Source: Streptomyces colonosanans (lineage in GTDB: Bacteria > Actinomycetota > Actinomycetes > Streptomycetales > Streptomycetaceae). From it: a stretch of DNA of 46,103 nucleotides. The first letter of the stretch is position 1, and every line of letters starts with the position of its first letter. The notes below the pieces were generated by a model that was not told where the DNA came from, did not search any database, and saw only the letters and a program-made list of their open reading frames with translations. Both the position numbers and the translations under genes were made by a program. Where the stretch lies: NCBI RefSeq assembly GCF_001866645.1, contig NZ_MLYP01000015.1:1-46103 (forward strand), given 5' to 3'. This document shows, piece after piece, positions 1 through 7,760 of this stretch.

Positions 1-111
1 CTTGTCCTCAGTTGCTCGCGTCCACTGTGTTAGTTCTGAGACAACGATCCGTTGTCGGTTCAGAGCAGAACATCAATTGAAGAGTGTGCTTGTTCGCTCG
101 AAACCATTAGG
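1..111 (+). other. 23S-5S rRNA spacer
   Basis: This is the sequence immediately before a clear 5S rRNA. The first bases (cttgtcctcagttgctcgcg) match what I recall as the junction just after, or at, the 3' end of Streptomyces 23S rRNA, so the first ten or so bases may be the last bases of 23S. The rest is the AT-richer spacer processed out of the rRNA precursor. The rRNA operon therefore lies to the left of the window on the plus strand. Confidence 0.7.
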
Positions 112-230
112 GTTTCGGTGGTTATAGCGTGAGGGAAACGCCCGGTTACATTTCGAACCCGGAAGCTAAGCCTTACAGCGCCGATGGTACTGCAGGGGGG
201 ACCCTGTGGGAGAGTAGGACGCCGCCGAAC
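112..230 (+). rRNA. 5S ribosomal RNA
   Basis: This is a complete 119-nt 5S rRNA. It starts at gtttcggtgg and ends at gccgccgaac; these ends pair as helix I. The conserved internal stretches cgaacccggaagctaagc and gatggtactgcaggggggac are present. It is the last gene of an rrn operon and is followed 10 bases later by a strong terminator. The ends are judged from helix I pairing and could be off by one or two bases. Confidence 0.96.
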
Positions 231-239
231 AATCTTTGG

Positions 240-291
240 AGGACCTTTGGTCCCAGCGACTCGCTGGGACCAAAGGTCCTTTTTTGTTTTT
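240..291 (+). terminator. rRNA operon terminator
   Basis: A perfect 20-base inverted repeat (240-259 with 261-280, built on aggacctttggtcccagcga) is followed by a T-rich run at 279-291. This is a classic intrinsic terminator. It closes the rrn operon and insulates the downstream protein gene. Confidence 0.95.
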
Positions 292-356
292 CCACTGCGC
301 GCCGGGTACCCGGATGCGCGAGAATGACTTTGCAGTACCGAAGACAGGAGTCACCG

Positions 357-2342
357 ATGTCCCCCAACCCTGCCGACGAGCGTCCTGAGCGCGACCAGCG
401 CCGACGGGACAGTGGTGACCGAGGCGGCTACCGCGGGGGGCCGCGCCGCGGCGACGACCGCGCCGGCTACGGGGACCGCGGCGGCTACGGCCGTCGTGAC
501 GACCGCGACCGGGGCTTCCGCCGCGACGAACGTCGCGATGACCGCCGCGAAGGCGATCGCGGTGACCGCGGTGGTTTCCGCCGCGATGACCGGTCCACCG
601 GCCCGCGCCGTGACGACCGGGACAGGGGCTTCCGGCGCGACGGCGACCGTCCCTCCTACCGGCGCGATGACGAGCGCGACGGGTACGGACGTCGTGACGA
701 CGACCGCGGTGGTCACGGTCGCCGCGACGACGATCGTGGTGGCTATGGCCGTCGTGACGACCGACGCGGCGACGACCGCGACCGGGGCTTCCGGCGCGAC
801 GACCGCGGTGGCTACGGCCGTCGCGACGACCGCCATGACGGCGCCCGCGGTGACCGTGGCGGCTTCCGCCGTGAGGACGGCCGTGGCGGCGAGCGCGGTG
901 GTTTCCGTCGCGAAGAAGGCCGTGGCGGCGAGCGTGGCGGTTTCCGCCGTGAGGACGACCGCGGTGACCGTGGCGGTTTCCGCCGCGAAGACGCCCGCGG
1001 TGACCGTGGCGGTTTCCGCCGCGAGGACGGCCGTGGCGAGCGCGGTGGGTTCCGTCGCGAAGAAGGCCGTGGCGGCGAGCGTGGCGGTTTCCGCCGTGAG
1101 GACGGCCGTGGCGAGCGCGGTGGGTTCCGTCGCGAAGAAGGCCGTGGCGGCGAGCGTGGCGGTTTCCGCCGTGAGGACGACCGTGGTGACCGTGGCGGTT
1201 TCCGTCGCGAGGACGGCCGTGGCGGCGAGCGTGGCGGTTTCCGTCGCGAAGAAGGCCGTGGCGGTTTCCGTCGCGAGGACGACCGTGGTGACCGTGGCGG
1301 TTTCCGTCGCGAGGACGGCCGTGGCGGCGAGCGTGGCGGTTTCCGTCGCGAAGAAGGCCGTGGCGGTTTCCGTCGCGAGGACGACCGCGGCGAGCGCGGC
1401 GGCTTCCGAGGACGTGACGATCGTGGCTTCCGCGGCCCCCGTCGCGACGACCGCGGTGGTCGCCCCGGTGGGTTCCGTGGAAGCGACGACCGGCGCGGCG
1501 GCGGCCGGTTCCGTGAGGAGCGGGACCGCGACCGCGAGCCGATCAAGCGGCTGCCGATCCCCGAGGACGTCACGGGCGAGGAGATCGACAAGGACGTACG
1601 GCAGGAACTGCAGAGCCTGCCCAAGACGCTCGCCGACGACGTCGCCAAGAACCTGGTGATGGTCGCCAGGCTCCTCGACGAGGACCCCGAGGGCGCGTAC
1701 GGGTACTCCAAGGTGGCGCTGCGCCTCGCGTCCCGCGTGGCCGCCGTGCGTGAAGCGGCCGGCTTCGCCGCGTACGCCAACCAGAAGTACAGCGAGGCCC
1801 TCGCCGAGTTCCGTGCGGCCCGGCGCATGACCGGCGACGTCGACCTGTGGCCCGTCATGGCCGACTGCGAGCGCGGCCTCGGCCGACCCGAGAAGGCGCT
1901 GGACATGGCCGGTGCACCTGAAGTGCACAAGCTCGACAAGGCCGGTCAGGTCGAGATGCGGCTCGTCGCGGCCGGCGCGCGCCGCGACATGGGGCAGCTC
2001 GACGCCGCCATCGTGACACTGCAGAGCCCGGAGCTGGCCTCCAACTCCGTGCAGCCGTGGACCGCGCGACTGCGGTACGCGTACGCCGACGCGCTCCTCG
2101 CCGCCGGACGGGAAAGCGAGGCACGCGAGTGGTTCGCCAAGGCCGTCGAGTCCGACAAGGACGGCAGCACCGACGCTTCCGACCGGCTCGCTGAGCTGGA
2201 CGGCGTGGAGTTCGTCGACGCGCTCGACGAGGACGCCAACCACGAGAGCACCCAGGACCCGGCCGGCGGAGCCTCGCCGGAAACGGTCACCGAGGACACC
2301 GAGGACACCGAGGACGGCGACTCCGACGACGACAAGAGCTGA
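357..2342 (+). CDS. Arg/Gly-rich repeat protein with C-terminal TPR domain
   Basis: This 661-residue protein is in two halves. Residues about 20-390 are low-complexity and very basic and polar, dominated by RGG/DRGG units, including 15 copies of GGFRRE between residues 168 and 345. This half is almost certainly disordered. Residues about 395-630 are an ordinary alpha-helical TPR-like domain with A-rich helix pairs (for example [24 protein letters not shown]), followed by an acidic Asp/Glu tail. The start ATG has AGGAG at 346-350; the longer open frame reaches back into the 5S gene and is not credible. RGG tracts commonly bind RNA and TPRs bind proteins, so an RNA-associated scaffold is a reasonable guess, supported weakly by its place next to rrn. 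No enzyme motif is seen. Conserved TPR proteins with such N-termini occur in Streptomyces, but I know of no assigned role. Confidence 0.88.
   Translation: MSPNPADERPERDQRRRDSGDRGGYRGGPRRGDDRAGYGDRGGYGRRDDRDRGFRRDERRDDRREGDRGDRGGFRRDDRSTGPRRDDRDRGFRRDGDRPSYRRDDERDGYGRRDDDRGGHGRRDDDRGGYGRRDDRRGDDRDRGFRRDDRGGYGRRDDRHDGARGDRGGFRREDGRGGERGGFRREEGRGGERGGFRREDDRGDRGGFRREDARGDRGGFRREDGRGERGGFRREEGRGGERGGFRREDGRGERGGFRREEGRGGERGGFRREDDRGDRGGFRREDGRGGERGGFRREEGRGGFRREDDRGDRGGFRREDGRGGERGGFRREEGRGGFRREDDRGERGGFRGRDDRGFRGPRRDDRGGRPGGFRGSDDRRGGGRFREERDRDREPIKRLPIPEDVTGEEIDKDVRQELQSLPKTLADDVAKNLVMVARLLDEDPEGAYGYSKVALRLASRVAAVREAAGFAAYANQKYSEALAEFRAARRMTGDVDLWPVMADCERGLGRPEKALDMAGAPEVHKLDKAGQVEMRLVAAGARRDMGQLDAAIVTLQSPELASNSVQPWTARLRYAYADALLAAGRESEAREWFAKAVESDKDGSTDASDRLAELDGVEFVDALDEDANHESTQDPAGGASPETVTEDTEDTEDGDSDDDKS
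858..1406 (+). repeat. Tandem coding repeats (GGFRRE units)
   Basis: An imperfect tandem array of 27-39 base units encodes GGFRRE followed by DGRGGER, EGRGGER, DDRGDR or similar. Fifteen GGFRRE copies are present, and they vary between glutamate- and aspartate-containing spacers. Near-identical blocks recur (for example around 1021-1190 and 1195-1400), which points to recent unit duplication, so copy number probably varies between strains. The array also creates long shadow reading frames on both strands. Confidence 0.93.
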
Positions 2343-2349
2343 CCCTCAC

Positions 2350-2399
2350 ACGTGAACGGGGGGCGGGATCCCGGCCGGGATCCCGCCCCCCGTTCACGT
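2350..2399. terminator. Bidirectional palindromic terminator
   Basis: A perfect 50-base palindrome (25-base arms meeting at 2374/2375, outer part acgtgaacgggg) lies 7 bases after the TPR gene stop and 21 bases before the stop of the convergent DUF1015 gene. It has no T-run, as is usual in Streptomyces. Its position between convergent genes supports a two-way terminator. Confidence 0.85.
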
Positions 2400-2420
2400 T
2401 CCCGGGACGCGCCGAGCACG

Positions 2421-3710
2421 TCAGGACGTCAGCGCCCGCAACACCAGCCCCGACGCCGGCTTCGGACCGAACGACGTCGACTTGCGCGGCATCGTCACAC
2501 CCTGGCGGGCCAGCTCCCGTACGACCTCCTCGCGGACCGGGTGCATCAGCACAGCCGTGCCGCCGTCACGCTCCGCCTTCTCGACCGCGGCGGCCGTGTC
2601 GTGGATGTAGGCGATGTGCTCCGGCGAGTCCTCGGGGATGCGCCACACGTGCTCCAGGAGCGTGGCGTGCAGGACCGTCGCATCCAGGGTGCGCCAGGCC
2701 TCCGGGCGGTCCGCCGGGACCGTACGCGCCAGAAGGTCCGGGCTCGGCTGGTCGACCAGATGGAAGACGCCATCGCCCGCCAGCAGGAAGGCGTTGCCGG
2801 TGCAGGCCGCGTCCGCGAGCACCTCCCGGGCCTTCGTGAGCGGGACACGCAGGTCGCGCACACGGAACAGGCCCGTGAGAGCGGACAGCGCGTCGGCCAC
2901 CGGGAGGCGGTGCAGAAGGCGGTGGATCGCACGGACCCGGAGCGGATAGCGGGCGGTGTCCACCAGGAGGACCAGGCCATAGTCCCAGGGGCTGGGAGAA
3001 GCATGCTCCGCGCGTAGACGCAGATAGGTGGCCCAGCGGTGGTGACCGTCAGCGATCAGAGCCTGGTGCCCGGCGAGATCCGTCCGGATCTCGGCCAGGT
3101 CGGCCGGATCCGTGACCGCCCACAGGCGATGGCAGAAGCCGTCCTCCGTGGTGGTGCACAGCAGAGGCGTGCCCTCGGTGGTGCGCTCGATGACGGCCCG
3201 CGTACCGACGTCGGAACCGTTGCCCCGGTACGTCAGGAGAAGGGGTTCCAGGTTGGCGGAGGTCGCGCGCATCAGGGCCGCCCGGTCCGCGATCACGTGC
3301 GGCATGACGTCCTCGTGGGGGAGGACTACGCCGTCCGAGGGCTCCGAGACGCGCAGGGCTCCTATGACACCGCGCTGCAGCAGCCCCTCGCCACGCTGTT
3401 CGTAGACGTAGAGGCCGGGCTCGGCGTCGGCCGTCAGGATGCCCTCGGACAGCCAGCGGCGCAGGGTGTCCGCCGCCTGCTGGGTGCGGGCCGCCGGGGT
3501 GGTCGCCTGGGGCAGTATCAAGCGGACGATGTTGTACGGGTCCGCCGACTCCAGATGGAGCAGCCCGTCCGGGCGCACGACGACGTCGTACGGCGGAGAG
3601 GTGACCGCCGCGAGACTGCCGATGCGACGCGGGTCGTAGCGCAGCCCCCGGAAGGGGGCCAGGTCGAGGCCCGCATGCGCCGATACGTCCCTGGGAGCTG
3701 CAGTGTTCAT
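2421..3710 (-). CDS. DUF1015 family protein
   Basis: This 429-residue protein matches the DUF1015 family as I recall it. It has the N-terminal stretch LAPFRGLRYDPRRIG, the segment VTSPPYDVV and, in the middle, LIADGHHRWATYLRLR, the conserved DGHHR signature. These proteins are widespread and full-length examples are about 400-430 residues. The biochemical activity is not established to my knowledge. There is no signal peptide or membrane segment, so it is likely cytosolic. The gene diverges from the HAD phosphatase across a 70-base gap. No Shine-Dalgarno sequence precedes the ATG. Instead TACGAT sits 6 bases upstream, so the mRNA may be leaderless. Confidence 0.9.
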   Translation of the reverse strand: MNTAAPRDVSAHAGLDLAPFRGLRYDPRRIGSLAAVTSPPYDVVVRPDGLLHLESADPYNIVRLILPQATTPAARTQQAADTLRRWLSEGILTADAEPGLYVYEQRGEGLLQRGVIGALRVSEPSDGVVLPHEDVMPHVIADRAALMRATSANLEPLLLTYRGNGSDVGTRAVIERTTEGTPLLCTTTEDGFCHRLWAVTDPADLAEIRTDLAGHQALIADGHHRWATYLRLRAEHASPSPWDYGLVLLVDTARYPLRVRAIHRLLHRLPVADALSALTGLFRVRDLRVPLTKAREVLADAACTGNAFLLAGDGVFHLVDQPSPDLLARTVPADRPEAWRTLDATVLHATLLEHVWRIPEDSPEHIAYIHDTAAAVEKAERDGGTAVLMHPVREEVVRELARQGVTMPRKSTSFGPKPASGLVLRALTS

Positions 3711-3716
3711 TGATGC

Positions 3717-3722
3717 ATCGTA
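3717..3722 (-). promoter_or_regulatory. -10 box of likely leaderless DUF1015 gene
   Basis: Read on the minus strand, TACGAT ends 6 bases before the ATG. That would place transcription start at or next to the start codon. No ribosome-binding site is visible in between. Confidence 0.45.
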
Positions 3723-3780
3723 AGTGTGTCGGTGCCATGAGCGATGATCGAGGAAAGCGAACGAGCGAGGAGCATGCGTA

Positions 3781-4809
3781 ATGAGTCAGACCGTCAGGAC
3801 GAGCCCCGAGGGAAGCGCCCGGCCCCTGAGCGAGGCGTACGACACGGCGCTGCTCGACCTGGACGGAGTGGTGTACGCGGGCGGGAGCGCCATCGCGCAT
3901 GCCGTGGAATCGCTCGGCACCGCCCGTGCGGACGGGATGCACCTGGCGTACGTCACGAACAACGCGCTGCGTACACCGGACGCGGTGGCCGCGCACCTCA
4001 CCGAGCTGGGGATACCGGCGCAGGCCTCGGACGTCATCACCTCGGCGCAGGCCGTGGCCCGGCTCATCAGTGAGCAGCTGCCCGCAGGGTCGCGCATCCT
4101 GGTCATCGGCGGCGAAGGGCTGCGCGTCGCCCTGCGGGAGCGGGGCCTGGTGCCCGTCGAGTCCGCCGACGACGATCCGGTGGCCGTGGTGCAGGGGTAC
4201 GGCGGGCCCGAGCTGCCCTGGGGGCGGTTCGCGGAGGCGTGCTACGCCATCGCCCGCGGCGTGCCCTGGTTCGTGTCGAACACCGACCTGACGATCCCGA
4301 GCGCGCGCGGCATCGCCCCGGGGAACGGGGCGGCCGTGGAGGTCGTACGCATCGCGACCGGCGCCGAGCCGCAGGTGGCGGGCAAGCCCCTGCCGCCGAT
4401 GCACCGCGAGACGATCCTGCGCACCGGAGCCGAGCGGCCGCTGGTGGTCGGGGACCGGCTGGACACGGACATCGAGGGAGCGTTCAACGGCAAGGTCGAC
4501 TCGCTGCTCGTCCTGACGGGAGTGACCGACGGCGCCCGACTGCTTGCCGCGCCCCCGCACCACCGGCCGACCTACGTCGACGCTGACCTGCGCGGCCTGC
4601 TGAGCGGGCAGCCGGAGGTCACCCGGGCCGGCGACGGTTTCCGCTGCGGAGGCTGGACGGCCACGGCGGGGCAGGAGCGGCTGGAGCTGGCGGGCGAGGG
4701 CGAGGCCCCGGACGGACTGCGGGCGCTGTGCGCGGCGGCCTGGACAGCGGCCGGCGACGGCTCGTGCGGGCTGGACGGAGGGAAGGCGCTGGCGCGCCTC
4801 GGGCTGTGA
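3781..4809 (+). CDS. HAD-IIA family phosphatase (NagD-like)
   Basis: This 342-residue HAD hydrolase has motif I DLDGVVY (nucleophile Asp26, acid/base Asp28), the cap-type segment LAYVTNNALRTP that carries motif II, and motif IV VVGDRLDTDIEGA near residue 223. The layout and order (NagD, phosphoglycolate or p-nitrophenyl phosphatase group, subfamily IIA) suggest removal of phosphate from a small metabolite; the substrate cannot be told from sequence. GAGGAG stands 8 bases before the ATG. It has about 80 extra C-terminal residues beyond the HAD core, a common Streptomyces variant. The gene diverges from the DUF1015 gene and converges on the SCP2-like gene. Confidence 0.92.
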   Translation: MSQTVRTSPEGSARPLSEAYDTALLDLDGVVYAGGSAIAHAVESLGTARADGMHLAYVTNNALRTPDAVAAHLTELGIPAQASDVITSAQAVARLISEQLPAGSRILVIGGEGLRVALRERGLVPVESADDDPVAVVQGYGGPELPWGRFAEACYAIARGVPWFVSNTDLTIPSARGIAPGNGAAVEVVRIATGAEPQVAGKPLPPMHRETILRTGAERPLVVGDRLDTDIEGAFNGKVDSLLVLTGVTDGARLLAAPPHHRPTYVDADLRGLLSGQPEVTRAGDGFRCGGWTATAGQERLELAGEGEAPDGLRALCAAAWTAAGDGSCGLDGGKALARLGL

Positions 4810-4815
4810 GACGGC

Positions 4816-4861
4816 CGCCGGTCCCGGTGTTCGCGGCGAAGCCACGGCACCGGGACCGGCG
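4816..4861. terminator. Bidirectional hairpin terminator
   Basis: Perfect 14-base arms (4816-4829 and 4848-4861, cgccggtcccggtg and its complement) lie between the convergent HAD and SCP2-like genes, starting 7 bases after the HAD stop. Confidence 0.8.
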
Positions 4862-4911
4862 CACACCCCTGGCGGCGCCCGCCGCACCCAGGGCACGCGC
4901 CCGCGTGGTCG

Positions 4912-5259
4912 CTAAAGGAGTTTCCTGAGCCGGAGCAGATCCCACAGACCGGCCTCCAGCTTCACCCGGCCCGAGCCCCAGGCCCTCGCGAAGCTCAGCT
5001 CGCCGTCGACCATCGCCACCAGGTCGTCACCGGCCATGGTCAGCCTTATCTGGGCCTTCTCGGGCGGAGGCCCCGGAAGCGTGTCGAGGACCTCGATCCG
5101 GCCGCCCCTGAGGTGGCCGACGAAGGTGATGTCCAGGTCGGTGATACGGCAGCTGAGCGAGCGGTCCAGGGCCGCGGCCGTACGTACGTCCCCGTCGGCA
5201 CCGGCCAGGTTGTCGGAGAGCTTGTCGAGTGCGCTGCGGCACTCCTCAATCGTCGCCAT
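4912..5259 (-). CDS. SCP2 sterol-binding-domain-like protein
   Basis: This is a 115-residue protein. The central part (FVGHLRGGRIEVLD, then PPEKAQIRLTMAGDDLVAM, then DGELSFARAWGSGRVKLEA) follows the SCP2 fold pattern: a beta sheet ending in a G-x-V-K-x-x-G strand-turn before the last helix. SCP2-like domains hold lipids or other hydrophobic ligands, and the small stand-alone forms in actinobacteria are mostly uncharacterised. The open frame extends much further upstream, but MATIEE is the first start inside the conserved region and the upstream part reads as non-coding. No transmembrane segment is present. Confidence 0.8.
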   Translation of the reverse strand: MATIEECRSALDKLSDNLAGADGDVRTAAALDRSLSCRITDLDITFVGHLRGGRIEVLDTLPGPPPEKAQIRLTMAGDDLVAMVDGELSFARAWGSGRVKLEAGLWDLLRLRKLL

Positions 5260-5394
5260 CGGGAGTGACGGTACCTCAGCGTCCACTGTCGCTGGATGGC
5301 GTGAGCGTCGGGATTCCGGCTCGCGGTGCCGCGCGAAGGCGGGGACAGCGTGATCCGGCAACAGCGCGATCCTTCGATCTCCGCCGAGGAGCGA

Positions 5395-5400
5395 TAGCGT
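5395..5400 (+). promoter_or_regulatory. -10 box of likely leaderless small gene
   Basis: TAGCGT lies 6 bases before the ATG at 5407. A transcript starting at the usual distance would begin at or beside the ATG. The same box occurs before the gene at 9543. Confidence 0.5.
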
Positions 5401-5406
5401 CGGGGC

Positions 5407-5688
5407 ATGAGCGAGTCTGTTCCGGAGACCGATCCTTCCCAGAACGCGGCGATGCCGGAGCCCCGGCCCGCCGCTGTGCCCTTGCACGTGCCCCGGACCC
5501 CCACGGGCCACGCCGATGTCGACGCCGGGCTGGAGCGGCTGGCCGACGCAGACCACCTCGCCACGGACGGACACCTGGAGGTGTACGAGGATGTACACAG
5601 GGGGCTGCGCGACGCGCTCACCGCGCTCGACGCCCGCCCGGGACCTCCGGCGCCCCCACGGCATCTCGGACTCGGAAACAGGAGCTGA
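5407..5688 (+). CDS. Small conserved hypothetical protein
   Basis: This 93-residue protein has a Pro/Ala-rich N-terminal third and a helical middle (HADVDAGLERLADADHLA, then EVYEDVHRGLRDALTALD) that could form a short helical hairpin. The C-terminus is again Pro/Gly-rich. It ends 7 bases before tlyA, and the AGGAG of tlyA overlaps its last codons, so the two are almost certainly co-transcribed. I do not recognise a family with known function; small proteins of this kind are often found just before tlyA in Streptomyces. Expression is probably leaderless. Confidence 0.75.
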   Translation: MSESVPETDPSQNAAMPEPRPAAVPLHVPRTPTGHADVDAGLERLADADHLATDGHLEVYEDVHRGLRDALTALDARPGPPAPPRHLGLGNRS

Positions 5689-5695
5689 ACCGAAC

Positions 5696-6511
5696 GTGGC
5701 AGGAGTCGCACGCCGCCGTCTCGACGCGGAACTGGTTCGTCGGAAGCTGGCGCGCTCGCGCGAGCACGCCAGCCAGCTGATCGCCGCGGGCCGGGTCACC
5801 GTCGGCAAGACCGTCGCGACCAAGCCCGCCACCCAGGTGGAGACCGCGGCCGCCATCGTGGTCGCCCAGGACGACCACGACCCCGACTACGTCTCGCGCG
5901 GCGGCCACAAACTCGCCGGTGCCCTGCAGGCCTTCGTACCGCAAGGCCTGCAGGTCGAGGGGCGGCGGGCACTGGACGCCGGCGCGTCCACCGGAGGCTT
6001 CACCGACGTCCTGCTGCGCGCGGGTGCCGCCCATGTCGTCGCCGTCGACGTCGGATACGGACAACTCGCCTGGTCCCTCCAGAGCGATGAACGCGTCACC
6101 GTCAAGGACCGTACGAACGTGCGCGAGCTGACGCTCGAAGCGATCGACGGGGAGCCCGTGGATCTTGTCGTGGGGGATCTGTCCTTCATCCCGCTCGGGC
6201 TGGTGCTGCCCGCCCTGGTGCGGTGCACGAAGCCGGACGCCGACTTGGTGATGATGGTCAAGCCGCAGTTCGAGGTGGGGAAGGAACGGCTGGGCAGCGG
6301 CGGTGTCGTCCGCAGCCCGCAGCTGCGCGCGGAAGCCGTGTGCGGGGTGGCCGAACGGGCCATGGAACTGGGGCTCGGAGTGAAGGGCGTGACGGCGAGT
6401 CCATTGCCCGGACCCTCGGGCAATGTCGAGTACTTTCTGTGGCTGCGAGCCGGAGCACCCGCACTGGACCCGGCCGACGTAGACCGTGCAGTGGCGGAGG
6501 GGCCGCGTTGA
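5696..6511 (+). CDS. tlyA: TlyA-type rRNA 2'-O-methyltransferase
   Basis: This is a 271-residue protein of the TlyA family. Known members use S-adenosylmethionine to methylate ribose 2'-O positions in 16S and/or 23S rRNA, which affects capreomycin sensitivity. The N-terminal 60 residues form an S4 RNA-binding domain (RRRLDAELVRRKLARSREHA, AGRVTVG). The methyltransferase follows, with SAM motif DAGASTGGFTDVLLRAGA, then VDVGYGQLAW, GDLSFIPL and MVKPQFE carrying the K-D-K type catalytic positions. The GTG start is fixed by AGGAG at 5680-5684 and by where the S4 domain begins. The last bases overlap the TTG start of nadK (TTGA), so translation is coupled. Confidence 0.95.
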   Translation: MAGVARRRLDAELVRRKLARSREHASQLIAAGRVTVGKTVATKPATQVETAAAIVVAQDDHDPDYVSRGGHKLAGALQAFVPQGLQVEGRRALDAGASTGGFTDVLLRAGAAHVVAVDVGYGQLAWSLQSDERVTVKDRTNVRELTLEAIDGEPVDLVVGDLSFIPLGLVLPALVRCTKPDADLVMMVKPQFEVGKERLGSGGVVRSPQLRAEAVCGVAERAMELGLGVKGVTASPLPGPSGNVEYFLWLRAGAPALDPADVDRAVAEGPR

Positions 6512-7413
6512 CACAGAACCGAGCTCGTACTGTTTTCCTGCTCGCCCACACCGGGCGGCCCGCGGCCATTCGCAGCGCCGAACTCGTGGTCAAGGGGCTG
6601 CTGCGGTGCGGGATCGGCGTACGCGTCCTGGAGGCCGAGGCTGCCGACCTGCCGCTGCCGGAGGAGGTGGAGCTGGTCAAGGAGGCCACCCCGCAGTGCC
6701 TCGACGGGTGCGAGCTGCTGATAGTGCTCGGCGGTGACGGCACCCTGCTGCGCGGCGCCGAGTTCGCCCGCGCCTCCGGGGTGCCGATGCTCGGCGTCAA
6801 CCTCGGCCGGGTCGGCTTCCTCGCCGAGGCCGAGCGGGACGATCTCGACCGGGTCGTCGACCGGGTGGTGATGAAGGCGTACGAGGTCGAGGAGCGCATG
6901 ACCGTCGACGTCGTCGTGCACCGGAACGGCGACATCGTGCACATCGACTGGGCGCTCAACGAGGCGGCCGTGCAGAAGGTCTCCGCCGAGAAGCTCCTGG
7001 AGGTCGTCCTGGAGATCGACGGGCGGCCGGTGACCGGGTTCGGCTGCGACGGCATCGTGTGCGCCACCCCCACCGGGTCGACGGCGTACGCCTTCTCGGC
7101 CGGTGGGCCCGTGGTGTGGCCGGAGGTGGAGGCGCTGCTCATGGTGCCGATCAGCGCGCACGCACTGTTCGCCAAGCCGCTGGTGACCTCGCCGGACTCC
7201 GTGCTCGCCGTGGAGGTGCAGCCGGACACCCCGCACGGGGTGCTCTGGTGCGACGGGCGGCGGATGGTGGAGCTGCCGCAGGGAGCGCGGGTCGAGGTGC
7301 GCAGAGGGGCGGTGCCGGTGCGCCTGGCCCGGCTGCACCACGCTTCGTTCACCGACCGGCTGGTGGCCAAGTTCGCGTTGCCGGTGTCGGGGTGGCGGGG
7401 GCGGCCTCGCTAG
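6508..7413 (+). CDS. nadK: NAD kinase
   Basis: This 301-residue enzyme phosphorylates NAD to NADP in the cytosol and is the cell's entry point for NADP. The signature GGDGT is at residues 75-79 (Asp77 catalytic), followed by VNLGRVGFLAE. The second conserved region CDGIVCATPTGSTAYAFSAG is the NAD-binding/GSTAY motif. The length is normal for the family. The start is TTG with GGAGG 7 bases upstream and a 4-base overlap with tlyA. It sits in the common actinobacterial order tlyA-nadK-recN, although here a MITE-like element separates it from recN. Confidence 0.96.
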   Translation: MTQNRARTVFLLAHTGRPAAIRSAELVVKGLLRCGIGVRVLEAEAADLPLPEEVELVKEATPQCLDGCELLIVLGGDGTLLRGAEFARASGVPMLGVNLGRVGFLAEAERDDLDRVVDRVVMKAYEVEERMTVDVVVHRNGDIVHIDWALNEAAVQKVSAEKLLEVVLEIDGRPVTGFGCDGIVCATPTGSTAYAFSAGGPVVWPEVEALLMVPISAHALFAKPLVTSPDSVLAVEVQPDTPHGVLWCDGRRMVELPQGARVEVRRGAVPVRLARLHHASFTDRLVAKFALPVSGWRGRPR

Positions 7414-7414
7414 G

Positions 7415-7677
7415 GCTGTGACCGGAAGGGTTCACCGGCTCGCGACGCCTGGCACGGCTCCCCCACGCTCGGCTTCTCCCCCACTCTCGGCTCCGCTCGA
7501 GCGGGGGGACCCCCAGCGCGGGAGGGGCCCCCACCGCCGCGTGGTCGCATCACCCGAGTACGTCCAGTACGCGGGTGATGCTCCGCCTTGCGATGTTCCC
7601 CCACTGCCTGAAGGGCGTGGGAGATGCCCCCGGCACCGGACGCCGCGAGCTTTCCGGCAATCCTTTCCGGTCACAGC
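7415..7677. mobile_element. MITE-like palindromic element between nadK and recN
   Basis: About 263 bases are bounded by near-perfect inverted ends: gctgtgaccggaaggg at 7415-7430 and the complement of gctgtgaccggaaagg at 7662-7677. The similarity continues inward, imperfectly, for about 40 bases. Inside are a CTCGAG-centred palindrome with C- and G-runs (about 7460-7535) and a central hairpin at 7548-7582 with 15-base arms (gcatcacccgagtac, one mismatch) around gtcca. No open frame for a transposase is present. It starts one base after the nadK stop. The outer ends recur at 14503-14560 and the central core recurs in the element at 45935. No target-site duplication was identified with certainty. 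Confidence 0.75.
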
Positions 7678-7760
7678 ACGAGCTTCGGGGGCCCGGTTAC
7701 CTCCCCAGGGTGACAAGGGCCGCTCGCACATCCCCCGCCCGACCTCGTAAGGTCTTCTCC

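Noticed and set aside
28..111. tRNA gene in the 23S-5S spacer
   Set aside because: No cloverleaf or T-loop (GGTTCGAATCC-like) sequence is present.
351..2243. Long minus-strand and third-frame open frames (630, 415 and 375 residues) over the repeat gene
   Set aside because: They are products of the GC-rich tandem repeats. Their translations are monotonous Ala/Thr/Val or Pro/Arg/Ser runs and the RGG frame has the ribosome site and a conserved TPR domain.
7440..7660. CRISPR-like or phage attachment interpretation of the repeats after nadK
   Set aside because: There are no regularly spaced direct repeats, no tRNA and no integrase. The structure is nested inverted repeats, which fits a MITE-like element better.
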